Source of the DNA: Muribaculaceae bacterium | GTDB lineage: Bacteria; Bacteroidota; Bacteroidia; Bacteroidales; Muribaculaceae | Assembly (NCBI GenBank): GCA_017559355.1 | Contig: JAFYSL010000062.1 | Location: forward strand, 1 to 39,694 | DNA: 39,694 nt | Reading direction: 5' to 3' | Part shown: positions 15,150 through 23,277 of the stretch, piece after piece | Layout: the number at the start of each line of letters is the position of its first letter | How positions within the stretch are numbered: the stretch's first letter is position 1 | Made by a program: the position numbers and the translations under genes | Notes under the pieces: generated by a model | Seen by the model: only the letters and a program-made list of their open reading frames with translations | What the model was told of the DNA's origin: nothing | Database searches by the model: none

Positions 15150-17348
15150 CTCTTTGATGATTTCCTTTCGTGTAGAACCATCGCTCATTTTGATGATATT
15201 GATACCTTTTGTTGGTTTAGAAAGTAAACGCCCATGCATGTCGTAGCGAGCCTCTTCAACGGTGTTATTATCGGCTTCTACTCCTTCAACTCCTATGATT
15301 TCTTGTATTTTCCCAAACTTATACCATTCATCAGCAACTGCATATTTAATGTCAGTTCCTTCGGGCACTTTTAGAAGAGCGGAATAACTGTTATTTGGAT
15401 TTCCATCAAAGGCGCCATCGGCACAAGTAGGAGGGAGCATACAATAAGAAACAACAAGTCTTAATCCACAATTATAAAATGCATTATTGCCAATAGTGAC
15501 TACGGAGTTGCCGATGGTAACTGATTTCAAGCCGTCGCAATCACAGAACGCATAGTTGCCAATCTCGGTAACGGAATTAGGGATTGTTACCGAGGTCAAG
15601 CTTGTGCAACCATAGAACGCATCCGAGCTAATTGAAGTTACATTATATTTTCTATCTCCGAAATTAATAGTAGAAGGTATAATTAATTCTGAAGAAAGAT
15701 TATTATCATAAGACTTAACTTCTAATTCATTTATAGAAGTAACTTTATATTTAATACCATCAATAGCTAATGGAATTTCATTAAACTTTTTAAATGCACT
15801 CCATGTTGATTTTTTATATGTATCAATAGTTCCCTCTATTATAGTTAATGGGACATTATAATTTGCAAAACTATTCTTTTGTATAGTTGGAGGATTTATT
15901 GCATTTACTATAATCTCTGTCAAGCCAGTGCATCTATAGAACGCTTTATCGCCAATTGAGGTTACAGTATTGGGGATTGTTACTGAGGTTAAGCCTGTGC
16001 AACCAGTGAAGAATGCAAATGGGGAAATTGATATTGTGCCATCCTTGATTGAAATTGATGTACCCTCAGGCATAGTCCCTTTATATTTATACAAAACATT
16101 GTTAATATATATAACACCATTTGCAAGATTACCATACCATCTTGTGCGAAGGAACGCATCAGAGCCAATCGAGGTTACGGAATTTGGGATTGTTACCGAG
16201 GTCAAGCTTGTGCAACCAGTGAACGCATAGTCGCCAATTGAGGTTACGGAATTAGGGATAGTTACCTCGGTCAAACCGTAGCAATTTGAGAACGCAGACG
16301 AACTAATCAAATGAGTTCCATCTTTTATGGTTAATGTTTCTGTAGGTTTTTCCCCCTTATAACCTAAACAACAATTATCTAAATACAATATTCCATTTGA
16401 TTGGTTTTCATACCATCCTGTGCCAGAGAACGCTTTATCGCCAATTGAGGTTACGGAATTGGGGATTGTTACAGAAATCAAGTCGGAGCAATCATAGAAC
16501 GCCTCCTTGCCAATCTCAGTTACAGAATTAGGAATTGCTACAGAGGTCAAGCCAGTGCATTCAGAGAACGCTTCATCGCCAATTGAGGTTACGGAATTGC
16601 CAATTGTTGCCTCAGTCAAGCCAGTGCATTCATGGAACGCACCCGAGCCAATTGAGGTTACGGAATTGGGGATGGTTACCGAAGTCAAGCCAGTGCAATC
16701 ATAGAACGCAAATTCACCAATTGAGGTTACTGAATTGGGGATAGTTACCGAGGTCAAGCCTGTGCAACCAGGGAACGCATAGGATTTTATTTGGGAAATA
16801 TCATCAGGAATAACTAAATTTTTTATTTCAGAACCATTAAGTTTGAGTGTTTTTGCATTAAATAACGGATTTGCAGCAGTATATCTAAAACTTATTTTAC
16901 ACCATGCTGATAAATCAGAGATATTAACCTCGGTCAAGCTGGTGCAATTAAAGAACGCTTCAACGCCAATTGAGGTTACGGAATTGGGGATAGTTACCGA
17001 GGACAAGCCTGTGCAATTAGAGAACGCTTCATCGCCAATTGAGGTAACGGAATTGGGGATAGTTATCGAGGTCAAGCTTGAGCAATAACAGAACGCATAG
17101 TAGCTAATCTCGGTTACGGAATAAGTAGTGCCCCAATAAGTTACCGATGAGGGGATTGTAACAGCACTGGTGTATTCGTCAGAATAACTATAATATTTGT
17201 CTCCTTTGAAAGTAACAGCGACAGTATTGGCTGATTGGTCAATAAAATTGTAATAAATGCCATTGACTTCAAAGTCGTGAGCAAGTGCAGTTGTGCTTAG
17301 GAATAGGCTGACAATCGCGAATAGCAGTTTGTTGAGATTATATTTCAT
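15147..17348 (-). CDS. BspA-like leucine-rich repeat surface protein (complete)
   Basis: 733 residues from the ATG at 17348; the longer in-frame start at 17387 lies within the -7 element and is rejected. Signal peptide MKYNLNKLLFAIVSLFLSTT-ALA. Then a beta-rich lead-in and about twenty 23-residue LRR_5 units of the LTSVTIPNSVTSIG type in several blocks, separated by non-LRR inserts (around residues 150-190, 310-345, 395-430 and 490-570). The C-terminus has ARYDMHGRLLSKPTKGINI and TRKEIIKE, as in the gene at the window start, resembling a type IX sorting tail. Expected to be exported and surface-displayed; ligand unknown. BspA-like proteins are adhesins or host-binding proteins in related bacteria. 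Confidence 0.94.
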   Translation of the reverse strand: MKYNLNKLLFAIVSLFLSTTALAHDFEVNGIYYNFIDQSANTVAVTFKGDKYYSYSDEYTSAVTIPSSVTYWGTTYSVTEISYYAFCYCSSLTSITIPNSVTSIGDEAFSNCTGLSSVTIPNSVTSIGVEAFFNCTSLTEVNISDLSAWCKISFRYTAANPLFNAKTLKLNGSEIKNLVIPDDISQIKSYAFPGCTGLTSVTIPNSVTSIGEFAFYDCTGLTSVTIPNSVTSIGSGAFHECTGLTEATIGNSVTSIGDEAFSECTGLTSVAIPNSVTEIGKEAFYDCSDLISVTIPNSVTSIGDKAFSGTGWYENQSNGILYLDNCCLGYKGEKPTETLTIKDGTHLISSSAFSNCYGLTEVTIPNSVTSIGDYAFTGCTSLTSVTIPNSVTSIGSDAFLRTRWYGNLANGVIYINNVLYKYKGTMPEGTSISIKDGTISISPFAFFTGCTGLTSVTIPNTVTSIGDKAFYRCTGLTEIIVNAINPPTIQKNSFANYNVPLTIIEGTIDTYKKSTWSAFKKFNEIPLAIDGIKYKVTSINELEVKSYDNNLSSELIIPSTINFGDRKYNVTSISSDAFYGCTSLTSVTIPNSVTEIGNYAFCDCDGLKSVTIGNSVVTIGNNAFYNCGLRLVVSYCMLPPTCADGAFDGNPNNSYSALLKVPEGTDIKYAVADEWYKFGKIQEIIGVEGVEADNNTVEEARYDMHGRLLSKPTKGINIIKMSDGSTRKEIIKE
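16150..17110 (-). repeat. Tandem 69-nt LRR-coding repeats
   Basis: Plus-strand blocks of the form GCCAATTGAGGTTACGGAAT followed by TGGGGATNGTTACCGAGGTCAAGC recur at ~69-base spacing through the gene. Some copies are near identical, giving ready substrate for slippage or unequal crossing-over. Confidence 0.85.
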
Positions 17349-17384
17349 AGTGGTAATTATTTTTAAGTTATTTATATACCACTG

Positions 17385-17392
17385 CAAATATA
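17385..17392 (-). promoter_or_regulatory. -7 promoter element for BspA gene
   Basis: Minus strand TATATTTG, an exact TAnnTTTG match, about 36 bases before the ATG at 17348. No TTTG at the -33 position. Confidence 0.6.
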
Positions 17393-17446
17393 ATTAAAAA
17401 ATGATAAAATATAGCGTTGAAAGTCAAAAATCAAGCCCCAGCAAAA

Positions 17447-17518
17447 AACTCTCCATTCTCCTCTTTGCTCTTTCCTCTCTCCTTTCTCCTCTTTTCTTTT
17501 TCCTTTTTCCTTTTTTTA
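17447..17518. repeat. Long polypyrimidine tract between BspA gene and rsmA
   Basis: About 70 bases of nearly pure C/T with blocks such as CTCCTCTTTGCTCTTTCC. Its complement shares GAGGAAAGAGCAAAGAG with the repeats at 1505 and 2335. It abuts the rsmA promoter. Confidence 0.7.
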
Positions 17519-17521
17519 TAC

Positions 17522-17529
17522 TATCTTTG
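17522..17529 (+). promoter_or_regulatory. -7 promoter element TATCTTTG before rsmA
   Basis: Exact TAnnTTTG match, 29 bases before the ATG at 17559, preceded by the T-rich tract that occupies the -33 position. Confidence 0.65.
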
Positions 17530-17558
17530 TGAATTAATAAAATAAAAAACATTAAGAT

Positions 17559-18341
17559 ATGCGTCAAGTAAAACCCAAAAAGGCTCTTGGTCAACACTTT
17601 TTGACCGACTTGAGTGTCGCGGCTCGCATTGCTGCCACACTTGATGATTATAAGGGAATGCCCGTGCTCGAGGTAGGTCCAGGTATGGGTGTGTTGACGC
17701 AGTTCCTTCTCGATAACGGACACGATGTAAAAGTGGCTGAAATCGACACCGAAAGTGTGGAATATCTTAATGAAAACTTCCCCAACTTAGAGGGACGCAT
17801 TATCGAAGGCGATTTCTTGCAAATGCGTCTTGATGAGCTTTATGAGGGGAATGACTTTTGTGTGATAGGAAATTATCCTTATAATATCTCTTCACAAATA
17901 TTCTTCAAAGTGCTTGATTATAAAGACAAAGTAACTTGTTGTTCGGGTATGTTGCAAAAAGAGGTGGCCGAACGTTTAGCAGCACCTCCAGGCACCAAGA
18001 CTCGTGGCATTTTGAGCGTATTGCTACAAGCATGGTATGATGTAGAATATTTGTTTACTGTTAGCGAACATGTATTTAACCCACCTCCCAAGGTGAAATC
18101 GGGTGTGGTGAAGTTGCGTCGCAATAATGTAACCGATTTAGGGTGCGATGAGCGACTGTTTAAGACGGTGGTGAAGACATCGTTTGGTCAGCGTCGTAAA
18201 ACTTTGCGCAACTCCCTGCGTGGACTTTTACCGCCCGAAGCAACGATTCCCGATGACCCAATTTTCACGCGTCGCCCTGAGCAACTGAGCGTTGAGGAAT
18301 TTATCTCACTCACAAATCTTGTTGCTTCGTTGCGCCAATAA
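17559..18341 (+). CDS. rsmA: 16S rRNA (adenine1518/1519-N6) dimethyltransferase
   Basis: 260 residues. Dimethylates two adjacent adenines near the 3' end of 16S rRNA during small-subunit maturation (also called KsgA). Signature N-terminus KKALGQHFLTD; SAM-binding loop LEVGPGMGVLTQFL (residues ~37-50), acidic residue in VAEID, GDFL, and the catalytic NYPY motif at 105-108 (family N-[LI]-P-[FY]). C-terminal positively charged domain with FGQRRKTLRNSL. Typical length. It has its own -7 element; mgtE follows after 45 bases. Confidence 0.97.
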   Translation: MRQVKPKKALGQHFLTDLSVAARIAATLDDYKGMPVLEVGPGMGVLTQFLLDNGHDVKVAEIDTESVEYLNENFPNLEGRIIEGDFLQMRLDELYEGNDFCVIGNYPYNISSQIFFKVLDYKDKVTCCSGMLQKEVAERLAAPPGTKTRGILSVLLQAWYDVEYLFTVSEHVFNPPPKVKSGVVKLRRNNVTDLGCDERLFKTVVKTSFGQRRKTLRNSLRGLLPPEATIPDDPIFTRRPEQLSVEEFISLTNLVASLRQ

Positions 18342-18386
18342 CGAGAGAAATACATTATTAGTTAACCACGTTCACTCACTTTCTAA

Positions 18387-19745
18387 ATGAAAGAATATAC
18401 TCCCGAATACCTCGAACACATTCGTGAGGTAATTCACAATCAAAATATCGAAGTAGCCCGCAAAGAACTTGAAGGACTACACCCTGCCGACATTGCCGAA
18501 CTCTACCAAAACCTCAATCTTAAAGAGGCTGAGTTTCTTTATGACCTCCTCGACGAAGACACTGCCGCTGAAGTATTGATGCAACTCGACGAAGATGATC
18601 GTCGTAAGTTGTTGCGCGACATGCCCGCCGAAGAGATTGCAAGTCACATCGACCACCTCGATACCGACGACGCCGTTGATATCATTCAAGAACTTGACGA
18701 AGAGGATCGTGAAGAAATCCTCGCACACATCGACGACGTTGAGCAAGCTGGCGACATCATCGACCTCTTGAAATACGACGAAGACACTGCCGGTGGTATC
18801 ATGGGTAAGGAAATGATTGTCGTGAATCAAGAGTGGAGCATGCCCGAGTGTATCAAGCAGATGCGCATGCAAGCCGAAGAGATTGACGAACTCTATAACA
18901 TCTATGTTGTAGACAACGACAATCGCCTCAAAGGTATCTTTCCACTCAAAACGATGATTACGCACCCATCAGTGTCGAAAATCAAACATGTGATGGAGGT
19001 TGATCCCGTATCGATTAAAGATGATGCACCTATCGAAGACGTTGCACGCGACTTTGAAAAATACGACCTTGTAGCAATGCCTGTTGTCGACTCAATCGGT
19101 CGCCTTGTGGGACGCATCACCGTCGACGACGTTATGGACCAAGTGCGTGAATCAAGCGAACGTGACTACCAATTGGCATCAGGTCTTTCTACAGATGTCG
19201 AAACCGACGACTCGGTATTTACTCAAATTCGTGCTCGTATGCCATGGTTGCTCATCGGTGTTATTGGTGGATTAGCAGCATCATGGTTGCTTGGATTATT
19301 TGAAGACTTTAACCCCATATTGGCGCTCTTTATCCCTTTGATTTGTGGTACAGGTGGTAATGTGGGTATTCAATCATCAGCGATTATCGTACAAGGTCTT
19401 GCTAATGGTTCGCTCGAGTTAAAAGACTCTGGGAAACAAATACTAAAAGAAATGGGAGTGGGATTGTTTAACGCCCTCATAATAGCCCTCGTAGTATTTG
19501 GATATGCTGTGATTTTCCACAGTGCATCGATATCAGTGCCCATTTCGGTGTCATTATCGGTATTCTCGGTAGTGATATTCGCATCAATATTCGGCACCTT
19601 CGTTCCGCTTACTCTCGAACGTTGCAACATCGATCCAGCCCTTGCTACAGGACCATTTATCACCATTACCAACGACATCGTGGGTGTAGTGATTTACATG
19701 GCTATCAGTTCAGCCCTCATTGATGCTCTTGGAGCTACATTTTAG
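18387..19745 (+). CDS. mgtE: MgtE-type magnesium transporter
   Basis: 452 residues. The acidic N-terminal helical domain (many LxxLDEDDR and DEEDREEIL repeats, residues ~20-125) senses Mg. A CBS pair follows at about 130-255 (DEDTAGGIMGKEM, then the second CBS ending VGRITVDDVMDQV), then five transmembrane helices from ~285 on with GGNVGIQSSAII and PLTLERCNIDPALATGPF, the conserved pore and ion-binding segments. Mediates Mg2+ entry in the inner membrane and is gated by cytosolic Mg. The next small gene starts 8 bases later. Confidence 0.96.
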   Translation: MKEYTPEYLEHIREVIHNQNIEVARKELEGLHPADIAELYQNLNLKEAEFLYDLLDEDTAAEVLMQLDEDDRRKLLRDMPAEEIASHIDHLDTDDAVDIIQELDEEDREEILAHIDDVEQAGDIIDLLKYDEDTAGGIMGKEMIVVNQEWSMPECIKQMRMQAEEIDELYNIYVVDNDNRLKGIFPLKTMITHPSVSKIKHVMEVDPVSIKDDAPIEDVARDFEKYDLVAMPVVDSIGRLVGRITVDDVMDQVRESSERDYQLASGLSTDVETDDSVFTQIRARMPWLLIGVIGGLAASWLLGLFEDFNPILALFIPLICGTGGNVGIQSSAIIVQGLANGSLELKDSGKQILKEMGVGLFNALIIALVVFGYAVIFHSASISVPISVSLSVFSVVIFASIFGTFVPLTLERCNIDPALATGPFITITNDIVGVVIYMAISSALIDALGATF

Positions 19746-19753
19746 GCACCTCC

Positions 19754-20236
19754 ATGGTTGACTTCCTCAACTCAACTGAATTTTATGTATACGCAACGGT
19801 AGTAGCCGCTGCAATTGTTGCATTGCTTGCCCGTCCATCGTCGAGAGGTGAAGCACGCCAACATCTGCTTGCTGGCGACCTTTCTAATAACTCAAATTGT
19901 CAATGGGGTAGTGTAAACATTGCTCAACCATCAATATCAATCCAAGTGCGTGACGATGGGGCAGTGGTGCTCACTCGTCATGGATTAGAAGGCGTTTCTA
20001 TTTCGGGAGCAGTATCGCTTGCTATTACTGTTATTGGGTTTGATATCACAATTGAGGAGCGTATTGTGCCAGGGAATAATATAGATGACCCTATCGACAC
20101 TGCCACATTTGTGCTTGACTTTCTAGCTCCCGACCGTTATCATCTCAAATACAACTCCTCGGCAACATCTCGATTTACAACCACAACATTATTAGTTCGT
20201 CCCGAATTTAATAAAAAAATCACTCTCACAAATTAG
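19754..20236 (+). CDS. Membrane-anchored beta-rich hypothetical protein
   Basis: 160 residues. One N-terminal transmembrane helix (YVYATVVAAAIVALLA, about residues 11-26), followed by a basic turn (RPSSRGEARQ) and an all-beta soluble domain, with alternating hydrophobic strands such as SISIQVRDDGAVVLTRHGL and SGAVSLAITVIGFDITIEER. There are no cysteines beyond one at ~51 and no catalytic motif was recognised. It starts 8 bases after mgtE and is probably co-transcribed. A link to magnesium transport is only contextual. Confidence 0.75.
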   Translation: MVDFLNSTEFYVYATVVAAAIVALLARPSSRGEARQHLLAGDLSNNSNCQWGSVNIAQPSISIQVRDDGAVVLTRHGLEGVSISGAVSLAITVIGFDITIEERIVPGNNIDDPIDTATFVLDFLAPDRYHLKYNSSATSRFTTTTLLVRPEFNKKITLTN

Positions 20237-20249
20237 TATTGCGAGAGTG
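20221..20249 (+). terminator. Possible terminator overlapping a stop codon
   Basis: CACTCTC (20221-20227) pairs with GAGAGTG (20243-20249), the stop codon lying in the loop; followed by TTGTAGTTGTTGTTTTTT. The U-tract is interrupted. Confidence 0.45.
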
Positions 20250-20275
20250 TTGTAGTTGTTGTTTTTTCTCCTTTT

Positions 20276-20884
20276 TTATATCTCCTCAACAGCTTCCACC
20301 TCAATAACATCATCTACAGGTGTGGCTTTTACTGGTACACGATTAAATTTGTATATAAACCACAATTCAACCAATGCGTTTAAGGCAAAGATTATAAACC
20401 CGATGCCTGACATTAACACTATATATTGAGGAGTCAATACATCTTTGTTGACATAAATGATTGAGAATCCAAGTGCAAGCAATACCAATGGCATGATGTA
20501 GAGCCATAGTGGCAAACGATGAGGGCGAAACGCTAATCCCATAGCACACAAGTGGAAACATCCACCAAGAATGAGGATTATGGCAAAAATCATTGGCAAG
20601 AATGGTACATATAAATCACTCCAGCCAATCATTGTAATACCAAAAATCACACTCCCCACACTTGAAATCAACCCCGAAAAACGTTGAATTTTCACCTTTT
20701 TACCTTCGGGAGCATTAGCATCACTTGTCGTAGACATCAGCATATTGACAAACGAGGGAATAATAAATGCTACACCTAAAGCAATGATAATATATGTAAA
20801 TACATCCATTGTATACACAACAGTTAGTGCTATCCCGGCAATCATTATTAGGGAAGAGATGATAAGAGCTGTTTTTGCTTTCAT
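20276..20884 (-). CDS. DUF308-like (HdeD-type) membrane protein
   Basis: 202 residues with six predicted transmembrane helices in three pairs (about residues 7-27, 30-50, 72-88, 94-114, 125-145, 153-175), linked by short loops. The C-terminal tail is acidic (DDVIEVEAVEEI). The pattern fits the DUF308/HdeD family, in which pairs of short helices repeat; that family is linked to acid stress in enterobacteria, but its role here is unknown. It begins 10 bases after the macro-like gene, suggesting an operon. Confidence 0.7.
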   Translation of the reverse strand: MKAKTALIISSLIMIAGIALTVVYTMDVFTYIIIALGVAFIIPSFVNMLMSTTSDANAPEGKKVKIQRFSGLISSVGSVIFGITMIGWSDLYVPFLPMIFAIILILGGCFHLCAMGLAFRPHRLPLWLYIMPLVLLALGFSIIYVNKDVLTPQYIVLMSGIGFIIFALNALVELWFIYKFNRVPVKATPVDDVIEVEAVEEI

Positions 20885-20894
20885 GTTATTTTTC

Positions 20895-21290
20895 TTATTT
20901 GGTTAGTATATCATAAAACGACTTTGGGAGAACAATGTTCTCTTCATCTAAAGCATTTTCAAAAAGTGGAGCAATATCTTTGTCGTGAAATCCCGCAATG
21001 CCACAACCTATGCGAGTAACGAAAAATTTTAGGTTGCGATTGTTGCGAGCAAATTCAATGAACTCATCAACATAAGGAGCAATAGCATCTACACCACCAT
21101 GCATTGTGGGTATAGCATAAGTTTGTCCAGTTAATCCTACCCCCACACCCCATTGTGCACCAAAGCGATTGAATGCCAATCGAGCAGCGCCACCACCATG
21201 AGCACCTTGAAGATTGCTGCCAAATACAAATATCTCATTGTCATCTAATTGAGAAATGTATTCGGGAGTATATTCAATTGATTTATCCAT
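20895..21290 (-). CDS. Macro-domain-like / phage-associated family protein
   Basis: 131 residues from the ATG at 21290; the ORF could run 12 residues further, but that leader is hydrophobic and unconserved. Signature IFVFGSNLQGAHGGGAARLA, then GLTGQTYAIPTMHGG and FFVTRIGCGIAGFHDKDIAPLF. This glycine-rich pattern is common in a small protein family frequently found in phages and bacteria and resembles a macro (ADP-ribose-binding) fold, in which GSN, GGGAA and GCGIAG line the ligand pocket. ADP-ribose binding or hydrolysis is plausible but not shown. Confidence 0.75.
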   Translation of the reverse strand: MDKSIEYTPEYISQLDDNEIFVFGSNLQGAHGGGAARLAFNRFGAQWGVGVGLTGQTYAIPTMHGGVDAIAPYVDEFIEFARNNRNLKFFVTRIGCGIAGFHDKDIAPLFENALDEENIVLPKSFYDILTK

Positions 21291-21375
21291 TGTTAATGTG
21301 CCAAATAGGGTTATTAATAAACACAAAATTAATGAAATATTACGATTGAAAAAATTAATAAACCAATAAAACTTG

Positions 21376-21383
21376 TATCTTTG
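21376..21383 (+). promoter_or_regulatory. -7 promoter element TATCTTTG before esterase gene
   Basis: Exact TAnnTTTG match, 35 bases before the ATG at 21419. It overlaps the in-frame GTG at 21383, which excludes that codon as the start. Confidence 0.65.
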
Positions 21384-21418
21384 TGGAAAATAATAAAATC
21401 ACAAACACTAACAAACCA

Positions 21419-22531
21419 ATGAAAACTATCAATCGACTATTACTATTGCTCGTAGTAGCAATATTGTGTGGCTCGGTGGCTTATGCCGACGAAAAACCTA
21501 TTAAGTATATTAATGCCAAAGATCTTCGCATCATAAATCGTGGTTGGACAAACACAATTCGCGACTATGACCGACTCCCAGCATTCCTTAAAGATAGCGT
21601 GCGCGATGTCCTTTGGGAACGCAGTCAATGTAGTGCTGGTATCGCTGTACGTTTTGCTACTAATTCTACATCAGTAGGTGTAAAATATCGCCTTTTGTGG
21701 GATACTCACATGAAACACATGGCCGACACTGGATTGAAAGGCACCGACCTCTATATCCACGAAGGCGACTCAGTGTGGCGTCATGTTAACACTAACCGTC
21801 CTTATACCGATTCGCTCAAATGGTGTAAAAGTACTTATGTGTCAAACGTAGAGCCTCGCATGCAAGAATATATGGTGTATCTACCACTTTACGATGGTAT
21901 TGAGGAACTTTATATCGCTGTTGATAGCGCAGCAACTATCACTTGTGGTAACCCCGACTTGATTAGCGATAAAAAGAAAATCATCGCCTACGGCACAAGT
22001 ATTCTTCAAGGAGGTTGCGCATCTCGCACAGGTATGGCTGCAACAAATATCATGAGCCGTGAACTCAACTGCGAAATCGTGAACATTGGTATCAGTGGCG
22101 AAGGTAAAATGGACTACTGCATGGCACGTGCAATGGCTGAAATTGCCGATGCCGATATGTTCCTTCTCGACCCAATTCCTAACTGCACTGAGATGATGTG
22201 CGACACACTCACCTACGATTTCGTCAACATCATTCGCAAGGCACGCCCCGACCTCCCTATCGTGATGGTTGAAGGTCCTATCTATCCTTATGCTCGTTAC
22301 GATAAATCGATGGGCAACTATCTTCCTCGCAAAAACGCAGCCTTCCGTCGCAATTACGAAAAGTTAATGGCTGAAAACCCCAACAACCTCTACTATGTAG
22401 ATTGTGTAAACCTCGACGGTGTTGAGGACGATGGTACAGTTGATGGCATTCACCTCACTGACCTCGGCTTCAAGTACTACGCCACAAAACTCCTACCATA
22501 CCTCCGCCCCTTGGTTGAGAAAATGAAATAA
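21419..22531 (+). CDS. Secreted SGNH/GDSL-family hydrolase with GxDLY N-terminal domain
   Basis: 370 residues from the ATG at 21419. Signal peptide MKTINRLLLLLVVAILCGSV followed by AYA. The N-terminal beta domain contains GTDLYIHEGD (GxDLY motif, residues ~110-120). The C-terminal SGNH hydrolase has block I IIAYGTSILQGGCASRTG (nucleophile Ser), block II with INIGISGEGKMD (oxyanion Gly), LDPIPNC, and block V DGIHLTDLGFKYYA (catalytic Asp/His). Such enzymes are exported carbohydrate or lipid esterases, often removing acetyl groups from glycans. No susC/susD or glycoside hydrolase genes adjoin it, so the substrate is unclear. Confidence 0.92.
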   Translation: MKTINRLLLLLVVAILCGSVAYADEKPIKYINAKDLRIINRGWTNTIRDYDRLPAFLKDSVRDVLWERSQCSAGIAVRFATNSTSVGVKYRLLWDTHMKHMADTGLKGTDLYIHEGDSVWRHVNTNRPYTDSLKWCKSTYVSNVEPRMQEYMVYLPLYDGIEELYIAVDSAATITCGNPDLISDKKKIIAYGTSILQGGCASRTGMAATNIMSRELNCEIVNIGISGEGKMDYCMARAMAEIADADMFLLDPIPNCTEMMCDTLTYDFVNIIRKARPDLPIVMVEGPIYPYARYDKSMGNYLPRKNAAFRRNYEKLMAENPNNLYYVDCVNLDGVEDDGTVDGIHLTDLGFKYYATKLLPYLRPLVEKMK

Positions 22532-22545
22532 TAGGATTATAACAT

Positions 22546-22585
22546 AAAAACACGCCCACACTCATGCGAATGTGGGCGTGTTTTT
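22546..22585. terminator. Strong bidirectional terminator
   Basis: Perfect 10-bp stem CACGCCCACA / TGTGGGCGTG (22551-22560 with 22571-22580), flanked by A5 on the left and T5 on the right, between two convergent genes. Confidence 0.92.
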
Positions 22586-22594
22586 ATATCATAT

Positions 22595-23260
22595 TTATTT
22601 ATAATCTTGAGTGAGACTAATCTTAAACGTTGTTCCAGTGTAGGTAAAGTCGATTACGCCTACTGCATAGAGTTTTATGATGATGTCTTCTGCTGAGTGG
22701 CGTGAGATGCGAGCCAATTTCATAAACTCCTCAATCGTGGTCATCTCCTTTTCTTCAAGATGATTTATAAGAGCACTTTCGGTCGTTGAAAATGATAGTA
22801 AAGCCCCATTTTGCGACTCTTTTTGTCGCCATGCTCTCACCATAAGGTCGGGGGCTACGATATTCTCATCTTTTACTCGGTAGTAACTACGCCAACTGCC
22901 ATCGGGCTCTTGTGCTTGTACTGGACGATGAGTAGAGCGTGCAATTTCGGCACGAATCACCACAGCACCACCTTCGGTTTTGAATGCTGTAAATTCCACC
23001 TTTTGTGGTGGTCGACAATACATCTCAGCAGCCTGTTCAATTACATAGATATCCTCATCATTGCGCACACCCGCAATGTTGCCGTTATCCTTCACCCCCA
23101 CAAGCAATCGCCCTCCATCGTTGTTGGCAAAGGCCGACACGCTACGGGCTATCTTGCGAGCATCTGAGATTGAAAACTTGAAATCTTGATGCTCGTGTTC
23201 CCCCTCCTCAATAAGTCGTTGGATATAAAACGTTCCTTTTATGGCTTTTATATCTTTCAC
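22595..23260 (-). CDS. AlbA_2 (Schlafen-type) putative DNA-binding protein
   Basis: 221 residues. The AlbA_2 domain is recognised from HEHQDFKFSISDARKIARSV, then SAFANNDGGRLLVGVKDNGNIAGV (residues ~16-65) and a beta-rich continuation through SWRSYYRVKDENIVAP. Residues ~155-215 look like a winged helix (TTESALINHLEEKEMTTIEE, then ISRHSAEDIIIKLYAVGVI). This architecture occurs in transcription regulators and Schlafen-like nucleic-acid-binding proteins. It starts 17 bases after luxS and may share its transcript. Its role is not established. Confidence 0.85.
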   Translation of the reverse strand: MKDIKAIKGTFYIQRLIEEGEHEHQDFKFSISDARKIARSVSAFANNDGGRLLVGVKDNGNIAGVRNDEDIYVIEQAAEMYCRPPQKVEFTAFKTEGGAVVIRAEIARSTHRPVQAQEPDGSWRSYYRVKDENIVAPDLMVRAWRQKESQNGALLSFSTTESALINHLEEKEMTTIEEFMKLARISRHSAEDIIIKLYAVGVIDFTYTGTTFKISLTQDYK

Positions 23261-23277
23261 AGTGGTGGAGTAGGGTA

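Noticed and set aside
16150-17110. Regular direct repeats that could be read as a CRISPR array
   Set aside because: The period is 69 nt, the whole unit is in frame and encodes LRR motifs, and there are no unique spacers or cas genes.
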